Source: Desulfobacteraceae bacterium UBA5616
GTDB lineage: Bacteria > Desulfobacterota > Desulfobacteria > Desulfobacterales > UBA5616
Direction of reading: 5' to 3'
NCBI GenBank assembly: GCA_002423615.1
Contig: DIKO01000055.1
Coordinates: forward strand, 1 to 13,302
DNA length: 13,302 nucleotides
In this document: positions 1-7,581 of the stretch, in pieces
Numbering within the stretch: position 1 is the stretch's first letter
Layout of the letters: each line of letters begins with the position of its first letter
Made by a program: the position numbers and the translations under genes
The notes under the pieces: generated by a model
Seen by the model: only the letters and a program-made list of their open reading frames with translations
Database searches by the model: none
Told to the model about the DNA's origin: nothing

Positions 1-903
1 GATGTTGACGGCGAAGCCCTGGCCACCCTGGTGGTGAACAAGCTCAGGGGTACCTTGAACGTGGCCGCAGTTAAGGCTCCCGGATTCGGCGACCGGAGAA
101 AAGCCATGCTGGAAGACATCGCCATTCTTACCGGCGGTCAGGTAATTTCGGAAGACATGGGATTCAAGCTGGAAAACGTCACGCTCCAGGACCTGGGAAA
201 TGCCAAACGGGTCTCCATTGATAAGGACAACACCACCATCATTGACGGCGCCGGTTCCCGAAGCGATCTGGAAGGCCGGGTGAAGATGATTCGCGCCCAG
301 ATTGAAGAAACCACATCGGATTATGACCGTGAAAAACTTCAGGAAAGACTGGCCAAGCTCATCGGCGGTGTTGCCGTAATCAACGTCGGCGCAGCCACCG
401 AAACTGAAATGAAAGAGAAAAAGGCCAGAGTCGAAGACGCACTGAATGCCACCCGGGCCGCAGTGGAAGAAGGTATTGTCCCCGGCGGCGGTGTTGCCCT
501 GGTTCGATGCCTGGATGCACTGGACAAAATCAAGATCAAAGCGGAGCAGAAACTCGGTGTCAAAGTCATTATGCGGGCCATTGAAGAGCCCTTGCGCCAG
601 ATTGTCAACAACGCGGGTCATGAAGGCTCTGTGGTGATGGACAAGGTAAAAAACAGCGAAGGCGCATTTGGGTACAACGCTGAAACCAACACCTATGAAG
701 ACCTCATGGCGGCCGGCGTAATTGATCCCACCAAGGTGGTTCGGTTTGCACTTCAGAATGCCGCAAGCGTCGCCGGTCTGATGCTGACCACCGAAGCCAT
801 GATCGCCGATAAGCCCGAAGAGAAAGCCGACCCCATGGCCGGAATGGGCGGCGGGGGAATGGGCGGTATGGGTGGAATGGGCGGTATGGGCGGAATGATG
901 TAA
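1..903 (+). CDS. groEL: Chaperonin GroEL (60 kDa), C-terminal part; 5' end outside window
   Basis: The reading frame is open from base 1 and encodes 300 residues matching GroEL from about residue 250 of the E. coli protein to its end. GroEL forms the double-ring ATP-dependent folding chamber in the cytoplasm with GroES. Visible hallmarks are the apical-domain stretch VAAVKAPGFGDRRKAML, the DYDREKLQERLAKL helix, the hinge/equatorial block VGAATETEMKEKKARVEDAL, the equatorial loop EEGIVPGGGVAL, and the terminal GGM repeat tail ending in MM. Nothing is broken: the frame is uninterrupted to the TAA at 901-903 and is followed by a strong hairpin terminator. The true start and any groES lie upstream of the window. 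An internal GTG at 31 is only an apparent start. Identity is essentially certain. Confidence 0.98.
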   Translation, partial: DVDGEALATLVVNKLRGTLNVAAVKAPGFGDRRKAMLEDIAILTGGQVISEDMGFKLENVTLQDLGNAKRVSIDKDNTTIIDGAGSRSDLEGRVKMIRAQIEETTSDYDREKLQERLAKLIGGVAVINVGAATETEMKEKKARVEDALNATRAAVEEGIVPGGGVALVRCLDALDKIKIKAEQKLGVKVIMRAIEEPLRQIVNNAGHEGSVVMDKVKNSEGAFGYNAETNTYEDLMAAGVIDPTKVVRFALQNAASVAGLMLTTEAMIADKPEEKADPMAGMGGGGMGGMGGMGGMGGMM

Positions 904-937
904 ATCTTTCTTCAGCCCTGATCTTCTGACCTTTCAG

Positions 938-971
938 AGAAAGCCCCCGAACTAAAATTTGGGGGCTTTCT
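938..971 (+). terminator. Intrinsic terminator hairpin after groEL
   Basis: AGAAAGCCCCC (938-948) is perfectly complementary to GGGGGCTTTCT (961-971). The stem can extend by a G-T wobble and two A-T pairs to leave a six-base loop. It begins 35 bases after the groEL stop. The 3' arm supplies a short CTTTCT run but there is no long T-tract after it. Confidence 0.85.
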
Positions 972-1014
972 GATATTCTGCTTTACTCCCCTCTGCTCAA
1001 AAGTCATTCAAAAC

Positions 1015-1044
1015 TTGACAAACTGCTTTAATTTACGGTATTAG
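1015..1044 (+). promoter_or_regulatory. Putative sigma-70 promoter of the LysM gene
   Basis: A perfect -35 box TTGACA (1015-1020) is followed after 18 bases by TATTAG (1039-1044), a 4/6 match to TATAAT. It sits after the groEL terminator and about 55 bases before the ATG at 1098. The sequence match is seen directly; activity is inferred. Confidence 0.55.
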
Positions 1045-1097
1045 CTCAAAATGTAACGTATTCGTGACCGACCCAACCTAAATATCCGGAGAATCCC

Positions 1098-2168
1098 ATG
1101 AAAATGTTTAAACCGCCGCTATTCGCAGCAGGGTTTGTTCACCCGGGGAATCAACTTATTAAATTCTTCCTTTTCGTGTTGTTTTTTATACCTGCATCCG
1201 CCTTCCCTTCTCTTGCCGCAGCCGAAAATCAAGTCGCCCAAAAACCGGGGGAAACCGTCGAACAGGAAGCGGGATTCTATTACACGGTGAAAAAGGGGGA
1301 CACCCTTTGGGATCTTTCCCAACGTTTTTCAGATACGCCGTGGGTATGGCCGGATTTGTGGGAGGAAAACAAACAAATCCCAAATCCCCACTGGATTTAT
1401 CCCGGGAACCGAATCCGGCTTTATCACAAGGGATGGGTGAGGCGTCTCGATAAACCCGCCGAGGTGCCCGTTGCAGATGAACCGGTATATTTTGTATATA
1501 AAAATATCGACATGGTGGGTTTTATCCGGAGAGAAGCAGTCTCTCCCAGCGCTGTCATCTTTAAATCAAAACACGACAAAGTGCTGGTCAACGAGGGAGA
1601 CATTGTTTATCTCAGAAAAGAAAAAGAAAGTAATTTTACCCCCGGAAGCCGGTATACCGTTTACAGGACTCTGCCCGAAATAAATGATCATAACACCGGA
1701 AGCTACATCGGGATTCAACATTATTTAACCGGCATCGTTGAGATCCTAAAGGATGAGGGAAAATTCGTTCTCGCCAAGGTCACCCAATCCCCCCGCGCAA
1801 TTGAAATAGGAGACAAATTAATGCCCTATACCCGGAAGGCCTATGAAATTCCAGTCGTGAAAAGCAAGGACGGGATTTCCGGGAAAGTGATCGTTTCAGA
1901 GGAACATCAGGATATCTTCAGCGAATATGACATCGCCTTTTTCGACAAGGGAAAAACGGACGGAATCCAATTGGGGCAGATGTATAGCCTGTTTCAACAG
2001 GAGGAAGCCTCTCCGGACCCCGAAACCAAGGAAAAAGTACTGCTGACGTCTGACGATTTCGGAGAAGTTTTCGTCCTTCACACGGAAGAAACAACTTCAA
2101 CGGTCATCATCACTAAGTCCCGGGATTATGCCACCGTGGAAGCGATGATCCGTTCACCGTTGAATTAG
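1098..2168 (+). CDS. Exported LysM-domain protein, likely cell-wall associated
   Basis: This 356-residue protein begins with an N-terminal targeting region: a hydrophobic stretch at about residues 21-41 ending in an Ala-rich LAAA signal, with probable cleavage near residue 42. A single LysM domain follows at about residues 60-109 (YYTVKKGDTLWDLSQRF, then the W-x-WP-x-LW and NPHWIYPGNRIRLY segments). LysM binds N-acetylglucosamine-containing peptidoglycan, so the protein probably acts in the periplasm against the cell wall. The remaining ~245 residues are mixed beta-rich sequence that I do not recognise; no hydrolase or L,D-transpeptidase motif (HXX14-17SHGC) is visible. The ATG at 1098 is chosen because GGAG (1088-1091) lies six bases upstream; an in-frame ATG two codons later is worse placed. 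It is transcribed from its own promoter and converges with the 762-residue gene, with only 27 bases between stops. Confidence 0.85.
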   Translation: MKMFKPPLFAAGFVHPGNQLIKFFLFVLFFIPASAFPSLAAAENQVAQKPGETVEQEAGFYYTVKKGDTLWDLSQRFSDTPWVWPDLWEENKQIPNPHWIYPGNRIRLYHKGWVRRLDKPAEVPVADEPVYFVYKNIDMVGFIRREAVSPSAVIFKSKHDKVLVNEGDIVYLRKEKESNFTPGSRYTVYRTLPEINDHNTGSYIGIQHYLTGIVEILKDEGKFVLAKVTQSPRAIEIGDKLMPYTRKAYEIPVVKSKDGISGKVIVSEEHQDIFSEYDIAFFDKGKTDGIQLGQMYSLFQQEEASPDPETKEKVLLTSDDFGEVFVLHTEETTSTVIITKSRDYATVEAMIRSPLN

Positions 2169-2195
2169 CGTTAAACCCTATGGTGTAATCACGCT

Positions 2196-4484
2196 TTAAA
2201 GCCGTTCGCTGTTCCGTCGCATGGTCTGACGGGATTTTTCCACCCATTCCATGATTCGGTTGATGTGGTCCTTAAACGCCATTGAAGTACCGAAGGCTTC
2301 AAAACGTGGCTGCGTATTTTTTATCGATTCCACCAGCACAATATCATCGGCCATGCCCGTTCTTCCCATTGCCCGGACCACCACTTTAAGCAGTTGTAAA
2401 AGGTTCAATATATTTTCCCGGCTTTCCGGCAGCGAGTAGATCCCGGAATCCGGATTTCCGTATTCTTTCACTGCGCTGCGGATTACGGAAAGTGAAACGG
2501 GTCCGCCCACAAGGGCCATGAAAATATAGAGCTCCCTTTCCAGATAAAAAAGGTACCGAACCGGCAATACGTCCTTTACGGACGATTTGACCATCAGTGC
2601 GGAAATTAATTGCTGATGAATCGATCTGATTTTTGTATACACATTTTCACGGTTTTGATTCAGAACTCCCATGGAATATTTAACCATATCCAGATCCAGC
2701 CCGTTTTGAACCAATAAAACCTCCTCCGGGGTTATCTCAATATCCAGGTTCAATTCCTGGTTATATTTCCGCAACAAGAGGTTGGCCAGCATGATGAAAT
2801 TCCGGTCACAGAGGTTCACATCGTCGGGATTCCGGAAAAAATCGTCCAGGAGAATGCTGATGGCCTTCCGGGGCTGTTTCATTTCGGCGATGAGCAGCTG
2901 AAGGGAACTGAAAAAAGCGATTTGATCATTTCGAGTAACCGTTTCTTTCAGGTAATGCAGAAAAAACTCAAACACCTTTCTTTCGTAACGGGCGAATTCA
3001 GGGATATTGTGTTCAAACACCGCTCTCCGGAAAGATCCCTGATCGTCAAAGCACGCTTTAAGCACATCTATGAGGTGTTTAATCGAGGCGACAGAGAGGT
3101 TGAAGTCCTTTGTAAGGGTTTCAAGGTCATCGCTGTTAAACTCAACGGAATATTTCACCATGGCCTTCATTTTTTTTCTTGCCGCCACTCTTGCCTTGAA
3201 AAACCGGATCAACTGCGAAATCTTTTCATTGATTTTTTCTGACAGGGCCTTCTGTTTTCCGTTGATTTTAATTTTCAAGACAGGACCGTCAATGAAAATA
3301 TCGTCAAAAACCGTATCGTTAACGACATCAAGACGCATCCTGACATTACTCAAAACCTCTCTTTCAATCTTTGTGTTATCCGGTTGTTGGGCAATGGCAG
3401 CCAGCAGGTCAGATGCGAGGTCAAGGCGTTCCCCCAGATCCAGGGGTTCAATGGTGTTAAAATCTTCACCGTAAATGCTTTCCATCATTCTCGCGGATAT
3501 TTGTGGGGGTTCGCCGAAAACATCGGTAACCAGCCGGCTCACAAGAATCTTTTCCCGGGACACTTTTTGATCCGAGTTCTGTTCGATCAACCATTGCCGG
3601 CTGTTGACCTCCAGGAGGGGCCGGACAAGCTTTCCTTGGAGTGCTTTCAGATTGAGCAGGGTGGAAAACGCATCCACGGATTTTCCGGCCCCGTAATGCT
3701 CCGGGGAGGAGTTCATCCACTTGCTCACCTTTTCCACCAGAGAACTCACCACCTCGGGTTTCAAGTCATTCAATGCCGCCAGAAAGGTTAAATTCAAATC
3801 AGACCGATTCTGTTCATTGAACATGATCCTGCAGGACTGCCATTCTTTTTTACCGTTAAAATAAATGGGGGAATTGGTTTTTCTGGCCACTTCATAGCGA
3901 GACAGGATCTGGAGACAGACATAAAGGTTGTTGAGGTCTGTGGCGGTTTCTGACGGAAACCGGAGATAAAGGTTGCTGATCCGGCTGTCGGAAAAGGTTT
4001 CAAATGCGTATTCTAAGGCTCCGGTAAGATGACCCATCTCGTCTTTTCTGCGATTAACGATCTTTCCCACCCGATCCGTATCCATGGCCAGATCGGCAAA
4101 GAAGACCTGGTAATCCGTTTTCCCCATTTTTGTGGGTTCGGTTGGAATCCCCCGATATCTAATCAAGAGAGAAGCGCCATGAACAGAACCTTTTGCGAGA
4201 GAATTCATCAGCGAAAGTGATTCATGGAAGTGCTGGTTGTCGTCGGATAGACCCGTCAGCAATTGCCCGTCCCTTAAAAAAGAGGCGATCAGCCCGACCA
4301 TTTTTACCAGCGTGGCATACCGCTCATCCATCACGCGCTGTTCTTCTTCCAGACTATCTTCCATCTGGAAAGAAGACCTGGGGATCAGACGTTTTTCAAG
4401 ATCATCGTCGATTCCCCCGAGTTCCCTGAAAAATCGTTCCGCTTCCTCATCGAGGATGATTTCGTTATCGGGCATGAGATCCAT
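2196..4484 (-). CDS. Large cytoplasmic protein of unknown function (762 aa)
   Basis: The long open frame encodes 762 residues with ordinary codon composition throughout, so it is a real gene, but I do not recognise the family. There is no signal peptide, no membrane segment, and no Walker A, zinc-finger or Cys-cluster motif. The sequence looks almost entirely alpha-helical, with a strongly acidic N-terminus (DNEIILDEEAERFFRELGG), a Lys/Arg-rich segment at about residues 400-445 (SEKINEKISQLIRFFKAR, then ARKKMKAM), and many amphipathic repeats of leucine and aromatic residues in the C-terminal half, as in scaffold or helical-repeat proteins. The start is uncertain: ATG at 4484 and ATG three codons later (4475) both lack a good Shine-Dalgarno. 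It has its own promoter, diverges from the cupredoxin-like gene and converges on the LysM gene, so it appears monocistronic. Confidence 0.8.
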   Translation of the reverse strand: MDLMPDNEIILDEEAERFFRELGGIDDDLEKRLIPRSSFQMEDSLEEEQRVMDERYATLVKMVGLIASFLRDGQLLTGLSDDNQHFHESLSLMNSLAKGSVHGASLLIRYRGIPTEPTKMGKTDYQVFFADLAMDTDRVGKIVNRRKDEMGHLTGALEYAFETFSDSRISNLYLRFPSETATDLNNLYVCLQILSRYEVARKTNSPIYFNGKKEWQSCRIMFNEQNRSDLNLTFLAALNDLKPEVVSSLVEKVSKWMNSSPEHYGAGKSVDAFSTLLNLKALQGKLVRPLLEVNSRQWLIEQNSDQKVSREKILVSRLVTDVFGEPPQISARMMESIYGEDFNTIEPLDLGERLDLASDLLAAIAQQPDNTKIEREVLSNVRMRLDVVNDTVFDDIFIDGPVLKIKINGKQKALSEKINEKISQLIRFFKARVAARKKMKAMVKYSVEFNSDDLETLTKDFNLSVASIKHLIDVLKACFDDQGSFRRAVFEHNIPEFARYERKVFEFFLHYLKETVTRNDQIAFFSSLQLLIAEMKQPRKAISILLDDFFRNPDDVNLCDRNFIMLANLLLRKYNQELNLDIEITPEEVLLVQNGLDLDMVKYSMGVLNQNRENVYTKIRSIHQQLISALMVKSSVKDVLPVRYLFYLERELYIFMALVGGPVSLSVIRSAVKEYGNPDSGIYSLPESRENILNLLQLLKVVVRAMGRTGMADDIVLVESIKNTQPRFEAFGTSMAFKDHINRIMEWVEKSRQTMRRNSERL

Positions 4485-4535
4485 CCCATCGTATGCAGAT
4501 AATGGCGACCAAATCGATAAAAATTCGGTTTTTAA

Positions 4536-4564
4536 TTTATATTAGGTTATAGCTCACTTTTCAA
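4536..4564 (-). promoter_or_regulatory. Putative sigma-70 promoter of the 762-aa gene
   Basis: Read on the - strand: TTGAAA (4564-4559), a 17-base spacer, then TATAAA (4541-4536), both 5/6 matches to consensus. The predicted transcript would start near 4528, giving a leader of about 45 bases before the ATG at 4484. Confidence 0.65.
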
Positions 4565-4615
4565 TGTCTAAAACATTCATCGCCATGAACACCTATTGTA
4601 TTTTATTGATTGTAT

Positions 4616-4644
4616 TTGACATCCCAACAGACAACGGTTAAATT
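4616..4644 (+). promoter_or_regulatory. Putative sigma-70 promoter of the cupredoxin-like gene
   Basis: TTGACA (4616-4621) is a perfect -35 box. At a 16-17 base spacing lies TTAAAT/TAAATT (4638-4644), a 4/6 match to TATAAT. Transcription would start around 4650, just ahead of the AGGAGG site. This argues against the long TTG-initiated reading from 4610. Confidence 0.5.
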
Positions 4645-4666
4645 GCATCATAATGGACCATTCATG

Positions 4667-4672
4667 AGGAGG
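4667..4672 (+). promoter_or_regulatory. Shine-Dalgarno that fixes the start at 4679
   Basis: A perfect AGGAGG six bases before ATG 4679. It selects this start over the upstream in-frame TTG at 4610 and ATG at 4664, and it places the signal peptide exactly at the N-terminus. Confidence 0.85.
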
Positions 4673-4678
4673 AAGCAA

Positions 4679-5110
4679 ATGAAAATTTCACCCGGAAAAA
4701 TCTTTCCCCTTGTTGTTCTCACGTTCCTTACCGGTTTCTTTTATATTTCATCCGATGCCGCTGCGGAAGAAGGCAGTATTATCAAAATTGAAGCACCCGG
4801 AGGCAAAATCCCGGAGGGAATCACCATTTATCCCCAGTCATTGACTGTTGAAAAAAATGTTATCGTCATATGGCTGAATACCCTTGTTGATGATGAATTA
4901 AATATTCTGTTCGATCAGGGAAAACAAACAAAAGCCGCCACGCTTAACCCCTCGGGCTTCGACCTGACCAATGATGGCGTTTACGCTGCCAAATATCTTC
5001 CCTTTGTTGCCACCGCCAGTCTTCGCTTTGTGAAACCGGGAATTTATACTTACCGGGTGATTTCACAAAATACCAAATTCGAGGCCAAGGGGACCATCAC
5101 AGTCCCTTGA
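4679..5110 (+). CDS. Small exported cupredoxin-fold-like protein lacking copper ligands
   Basis: From ATG 4679 the protein is 143 residues. It has an N-terminal signal peptide (MKISPGKIFPLVVLTFLTGF, cleavage probably after SSDAAA) and a mature part of about 110 residues built of short beta strands. The order P-x-G-x-x-IYPQSLTVEKN, VIVIWLN, a variable loop, a Phe-rich strand near SLRF, then KPGIYTYRV and a final GTITV strand resembles the cupredoxin/plastocyanin-like beta sandwich, where the second strand normally reads V-x-W-x-N and is followed by a His ligand. The mature sequence contains no His, Cys or Met, so a type 1 copper site is impossible. The fold call is by pattern only; it could equally be another Ig-like periplasmic sandwich. 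It lies 107 bases before the CoA-transferase gene on the same strand, possibly co-transcribed, though the functions do not obviously connect. Confidence 0.7.
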   Translation: MKISPGKIFPLVVLTFLTGFFYISSDAAAEEGSIIKIEAPGGKIPEGITIYPQSLTVEKNVIVIWLNTLVDDELNILFDQGKQTKAATLNPSGFDLTNDGVYAAKYLPFVATASLRFVKPGIYTYRVISQNTKFEAKGTITVP

Positions 5111-5207
5111 CGGCAGTCGGAATTTTATCCTGCGGGGAAGTCGCGGTTTGATATACACCCGCCGATTCAATGCGAGAATATGGCGTGCTTTTATCCTGGA
5201 ATTTATC

Positions 5208-5211
5208 GGAG
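5208..5211 (+). promoter_or_regulatory. Shine-Dalgarno that fixes the CoA-transferase start at 5218
   Basis: GGAG six bases before ATG 5218. The alternative in-frame ATG at 5170 has no such site and would add 16 residues ahead of the family's usual N-terminus. Confidence 0.6.
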
Positions 5212-5217
5212 ACAGTC

Positions 5218-6414
5218 ATGAAAAAAGTTTTGGAAGACATCCGGGTACTGGATTTCAGCCGGTTTGTGGCAGGTCCCTACTGCGGTATGCTGCTGGCCGA
5301 TATGGGGGCGGAGGTTATCCGCATCGATCGTCCCGGAGGGGAAGAAGATCGGACCTACGGGCTTACGGCCGGAAACAATGAAAATCTCATCTTTGCCTGT
5401 TATGCCCGGAACAAAAAGGGCATCACCCTCAATCTGTTCGGAGACCATCAGGTCCGTGAAATTCTGGCCGATCTTGTAAAAAAAAGCGACGTGGTCCTTC
5501 ATAGCTTCCCCCCGGATGCCGCCAAGGCGGCCGGACTGACTTATGAATCCCTGGCCGCCACCAATCCAGGAATCATCGTTACGGCCATTTCCAGTTTCGG
5601 AATCACCGGTCCCTATGCCAACAAGGGGGGCTTTGACTTCATTGTTCAAGCCATGTCCGGGGCCATGAAGATCGGCGGTTTTCCGGACAAACCCCCGGTA
5701 AGAGCGTTCATGAACCCCATGGACCACGGAACCGGCGCGGTGGCGGCTTTCGGGACCCTGGCAGCCCTGCGTCACCGGGATCAAACAGGTGAGGGGCAGC
5801 TGGTTGATCTGTCCCTGTTCCAAACCGCCCTCACCTATGTGATGCCCATGATTGCGGAAGCGGAAGTATTGGGAAGGGTTCGCCCGGTGATCGGCAACCG
5901 GAGCGCTTATCTCGGTCCAACCGACTTATACGCCTGCAGGGACGGATACGTATTTATTGCATCGGTGATGAATTCCCTGTGGCGACGCCTGGCACGATTG
6001 ATCGGCCATGAAGAACTGATTGACGACCCGCATCTTCAAACCGATATGGCCCGATACGAACACCGGGATCGTATCGATCCCCTGGTGGCCGAGTGGATGG
6101 CCGGGCACACCGTCGCCGAGGCCATGGAAAAACTGGAAAAGGCGAGAATCCCCTGCGGCCCCCTGCGGGGTACGGACGAGGTGTTGAACGACCCCCACAT
6201 CCAATCGGAAAAAATGGTAGAATATGTGGATATGGAGGTGCCCGGACTCGCGAAAGTGCCCATGACCGGCATTTCCGCCAAACTCTCCAAAACACCGGGA
6301 GACATCAGGTTGCGTCCCCCCAGGGTCGGAGAGCACAACCGCGAAATCTATCAGGGTCTTCTGGGATACCCCACGGAGGTCCTGAGCAGTCTCAAGGGGA
6401 AAGGCCTCATTTAA
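5218..6414 (+). CDS. Class III CoA transferase (CaiB/BaiF family), catalytically complete
   Basis: From ATG 5218 this is a 398-residue protein, the normal length for family III CoA transferases, which move CoA between carboxylic acids through an aspartyl-CoA thioester. Family marks in order are LDFSRFVAGPYCG (11-23), LADMGAEVIRIDRPGG (26-41), NKKGITLNL (65-73), SFGITGPYANKGGFDF (126-141), the catalytic Asp at 169 within NPMDHGTG, TGEGQLVDLSL (190-200), IPCGPLRGTDEVLNDPHIQ and the C-terminal PPRVGEHNREIY. Asp169 has the same residue number as in formyl-CoA transferase. The single-gene arrangement suggests the usual interlocked homodimer. The acid substrate and CoA donor cannot be deduced; general annotations such as formyl- or succinyl-CoA transferase would over-call it. 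It converges with the YeeE operon, leaving 38 bases between the stops and no obvious terminator hairpin. Confidence 0.93.
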   Translation: MKKVLEDIRVLDFSRFVAGPYCGMLLADMGAEVIRIDRPGGEEDRTYGLTAGNNENLIFACYARNKKGITLNLFGDHQVREILADLVKKSDVVLHSFPPDAAKAAGLTYESLAATNPGIIVTAISSFGITGPYANKGGFDFIVQAMSGAMKIGGFPDKPPVRAFMNPMDHGTGAVAAFGTLAALRHRDQTGEGQLVDLSLFQTALTYVMPMIAEAEVLGRVRPVIGNRSAYLGPTDLYACRDGYVFIASVMNSLWRRLARLIGHEELIDDPHLQTDMARYEHRDRIDPLVAEWMAGHTVAEAMEKLEKARIPCGPLRGTDEVLNDPHIQSEKMVEYVDMEVPGLAKVPMTGISAKLSKTPGDIRLRPPRVGEHNREIYQGLLGYPTEVLSSLKGKGLI

Positions 6415-6452
6415 ATTCCCTTACCTCCCTGCCCGGTGATCCCGGCCGATGA

Positions 6453-6983
6453 TCAGAGCCCTTTTTTTTCGAACCAGATAAACAGGGCCACGACCCCGGC
6501 CCAAAACACGGGAATGACGACCCAGAAGGAGACCCCCAGGGATTCGGCAACTCCGATCTTTCCCAGGTCATTCCACGCATATACCGTTGATTTAAAAAAG
6601 GGATAGAGCTCCGCATACAGCGCAGCCCCGGTAACCATGCCGAATACGGGGAAAATCGCATGCCACCGGCCTTCTCCAAGAGCACCGATGGATGTTCCGG
6701 GGCAATACCCCATGACTGCCCACCCGGCGCCGAACAGGGCCCCGCCCAGGAGTACCGCTCCCAGGTTCATGGGCTTGTGGCTCAGGGCGATGACGCCGGC
6801 GTCCGCCAGAAAATGGATCCCCACCATGCCGACGAGGATTGCCGAAAGCATGAACTTCAATATCGTCATATCCTTGAGCAGCATGGCACCCACCTGCTTT
6901 TCAAACCGGAGAACCCGGCCTTTCTGCAGAAAGAACCCGAAAAGAACGCCGGTAAAAAGTCCCAGCCATTGATCCGTACTCAT
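6453..6983 (-). CDS. YeeE/YedE-family sulfur-compound transporter half, second subunit
   Basis: The protein has 176 residues from ATG 6983 and is hydrophobic with about four to five membrane segments (around 5-20, 40-60, 75-95, 108-128 and 150-170). The signature is GYCPGTSIGALGEGRW at 92-107, the conserved Cys-containing loop of the YeeE/YedE (sulfur transport) family; Cys94 is the only cysteine. Family members such as E. coli YeeE/TsuA import thiosulfate through a line of pore cysteines; two half-size proteins together replace one long one. This corresponds to the half often annotated DUF6691. The start is set by AAGGAGG five bases upstream, and the ATG overlaps the upstream partner's TGA (ATGA), so translation is coupled and 1:1 assembly is likely. 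A longer reading from 7175 only overprints the partner gene. Whether it carries thiosulfate, sulfide/sulfite or another sulfur species is unknown. Confidence 0.88.
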   Translation of the reverse strand: MSTDQWLGLFTGVLFGFFLQKGRVLRFEKQVGAMLLKDMTILKFMLSAILVGMVGIHFLADAGVIALSHKPMNLGAVLLGGALFGAGWAVMGYCPGTSIGALGEGRWHAIFPVFGMVTGAALYAELYPFFKSTVYAWNDLGKIGVAESLGVSFWVVIPVFWAGVVALFIWFEKKGL

Positions 6984-7522
6984 GAGTGCCTCCTTCCATA
7001 AACAAGGGCCGCAACCAGAACCCCCACGCCGAAGAACATTCCCAGAGCGGCGAACCCACTGACCGAAAGCTGCATCATCCCGCTCAAACCATGGCCGCTG
7101 GGGCAACCGTCCGCCATTCTGGCGCCCACCATGGCGATAATGCCTCCCAGGAAGGCACCCGCAGCACGTTTCCACACCGACGTACCGAAGCGATCCCTCC
7201 AGACCGGCGGAACGCCCTCCACCTTAAAACTGCCGTCGGAAAGGGATGCGGCCAAGGATCCTATAAAAATCCCCAGAACCAGCATAAACTGCCAGTCAAC
7301 CTTCACCTTTTCCTTGGTGAAATACGCATTGGCCGCAACACGTTCCGGAGCCAGCGTTTGTTCCAAAAGACCGGCGGCCCGAACAAAGGTGGTCGACGCC
7401 CCCAGATAGCTGGTTTTCCCCAGCCAGTGGGTGGTCGCATAGGCCGATGCAATAGCCAGAAGACCCGCAAGCGCGCCGGCAAGGTAAGGGCTCCATCCTC
7501 CATCCGAGATTTTCGATTTCAT
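6980..7522 (-). CDS. YeeE/YedE-family sulfur-compound transporter half, first subunit
   Basis: From ATG 7522 the protein has 180 residues. It has an N-terminal membrane segment (about 12-31), a soluble loop of roughly 45 residues, then membrane segments near 77-95, 118-135 and 153-175. The loop before the last segment carries DGCPSGHGLSG (138-148), the hallmark of the YeeE/YedE family, and Cys140 is its only cysteine. With the cysteine of the next gene, the pair supplies the two conserved Cys loops seen in single-chain YeeE. The start is placed at 7522, not at the ATG at 7543, because AAGGAGG (7537-7531) stands eight bases ahead of 7522 whereas 7543 has no ribosome site. It lies 59 bases after the OYE gene, consistent with one operon. 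Confidence 0.88.
   Translation of the reverse strand: MKSKISDGGWSPYLAGALAGLLAIASAYATTHWLGKTSYLGASTTFVRAAGLLEQTLAPERVAANAYFTKEKVKVDWQFMLVLGIFIGSLAASLSDGSFKVEGVPPVWRDRFGTSVWKRAAGAFLGGIIAMVGARMADGCPSGHGLSGMMQLSVSGFAALGMFFGVGVLVAALVYGRRHS
6989..6995 (-). promoter_or_regulatory. Shine-Dalgarno inside upstream gene for ATG 6983
   Basis: AAGGAGG on the - strand, five bases before ATG 6983 and embedded in the last codons of the upstream YeeE half. It decides the start and supports coupled translation at the ATGA overlap. Confidence 0.85.
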
Positions 7523-7530
7523 GGAAATTA

Positions 7531-7537
7531 CCTCCTT
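7531..7537 (-). promoter_or_regulatory. Shine-Dalgarno that fixes the start at 7522
   Basis: AAGGAGG on the - strand, eight bases before ATG 7522. It lies downstream of the in-frame ATG at 7543, so that longer start is unlikely. Confidence 0.8.
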
Positions 7538-7581
7538 TTTCATTGGCTGTATTCCAAATTAGTCGATACACACCAGAGATT

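Noticed and set aside
838..900. GGM codon repeats as a nucleotide repeat element
   Set aside because: This is the normal Gly-Gly-Met tail of GroEL.
2169..2195. Possible terminator between the convergent LysM and 762-aa genes (AGCGT ... ACGCT)
   Set aside because: Only five base pairs with a 19-base loop; too weak to call.
4610..4678. TTG start at 4610 for the cupredoxin-like protein
   Set aside because: It overlaps the -35/-10 region, lacks a ribosome site and would bury the signal peptide 23 residues inside the chain.
5203..5823. A 206-codon - strand frame opposite the first CoA transferase
   Set aside because: No domain similarity that I can see; the + strand protein is unmistakable family III.
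6415..6452. Possible terminator between the CoA transferase and the YeeE operon
   Set aside because: Only short CCGG-type repeats, no stable stem with a T-run.
6984..7175. N-terminal extension of the second YeeE half back to 7175
   Set aside because: The extra 64 residues overprint the first YeeE half in another frame and are Arg/Gly/Cys-rich nonsense; AAGGAGG plus the ATGA overlap fix the start at 6983.
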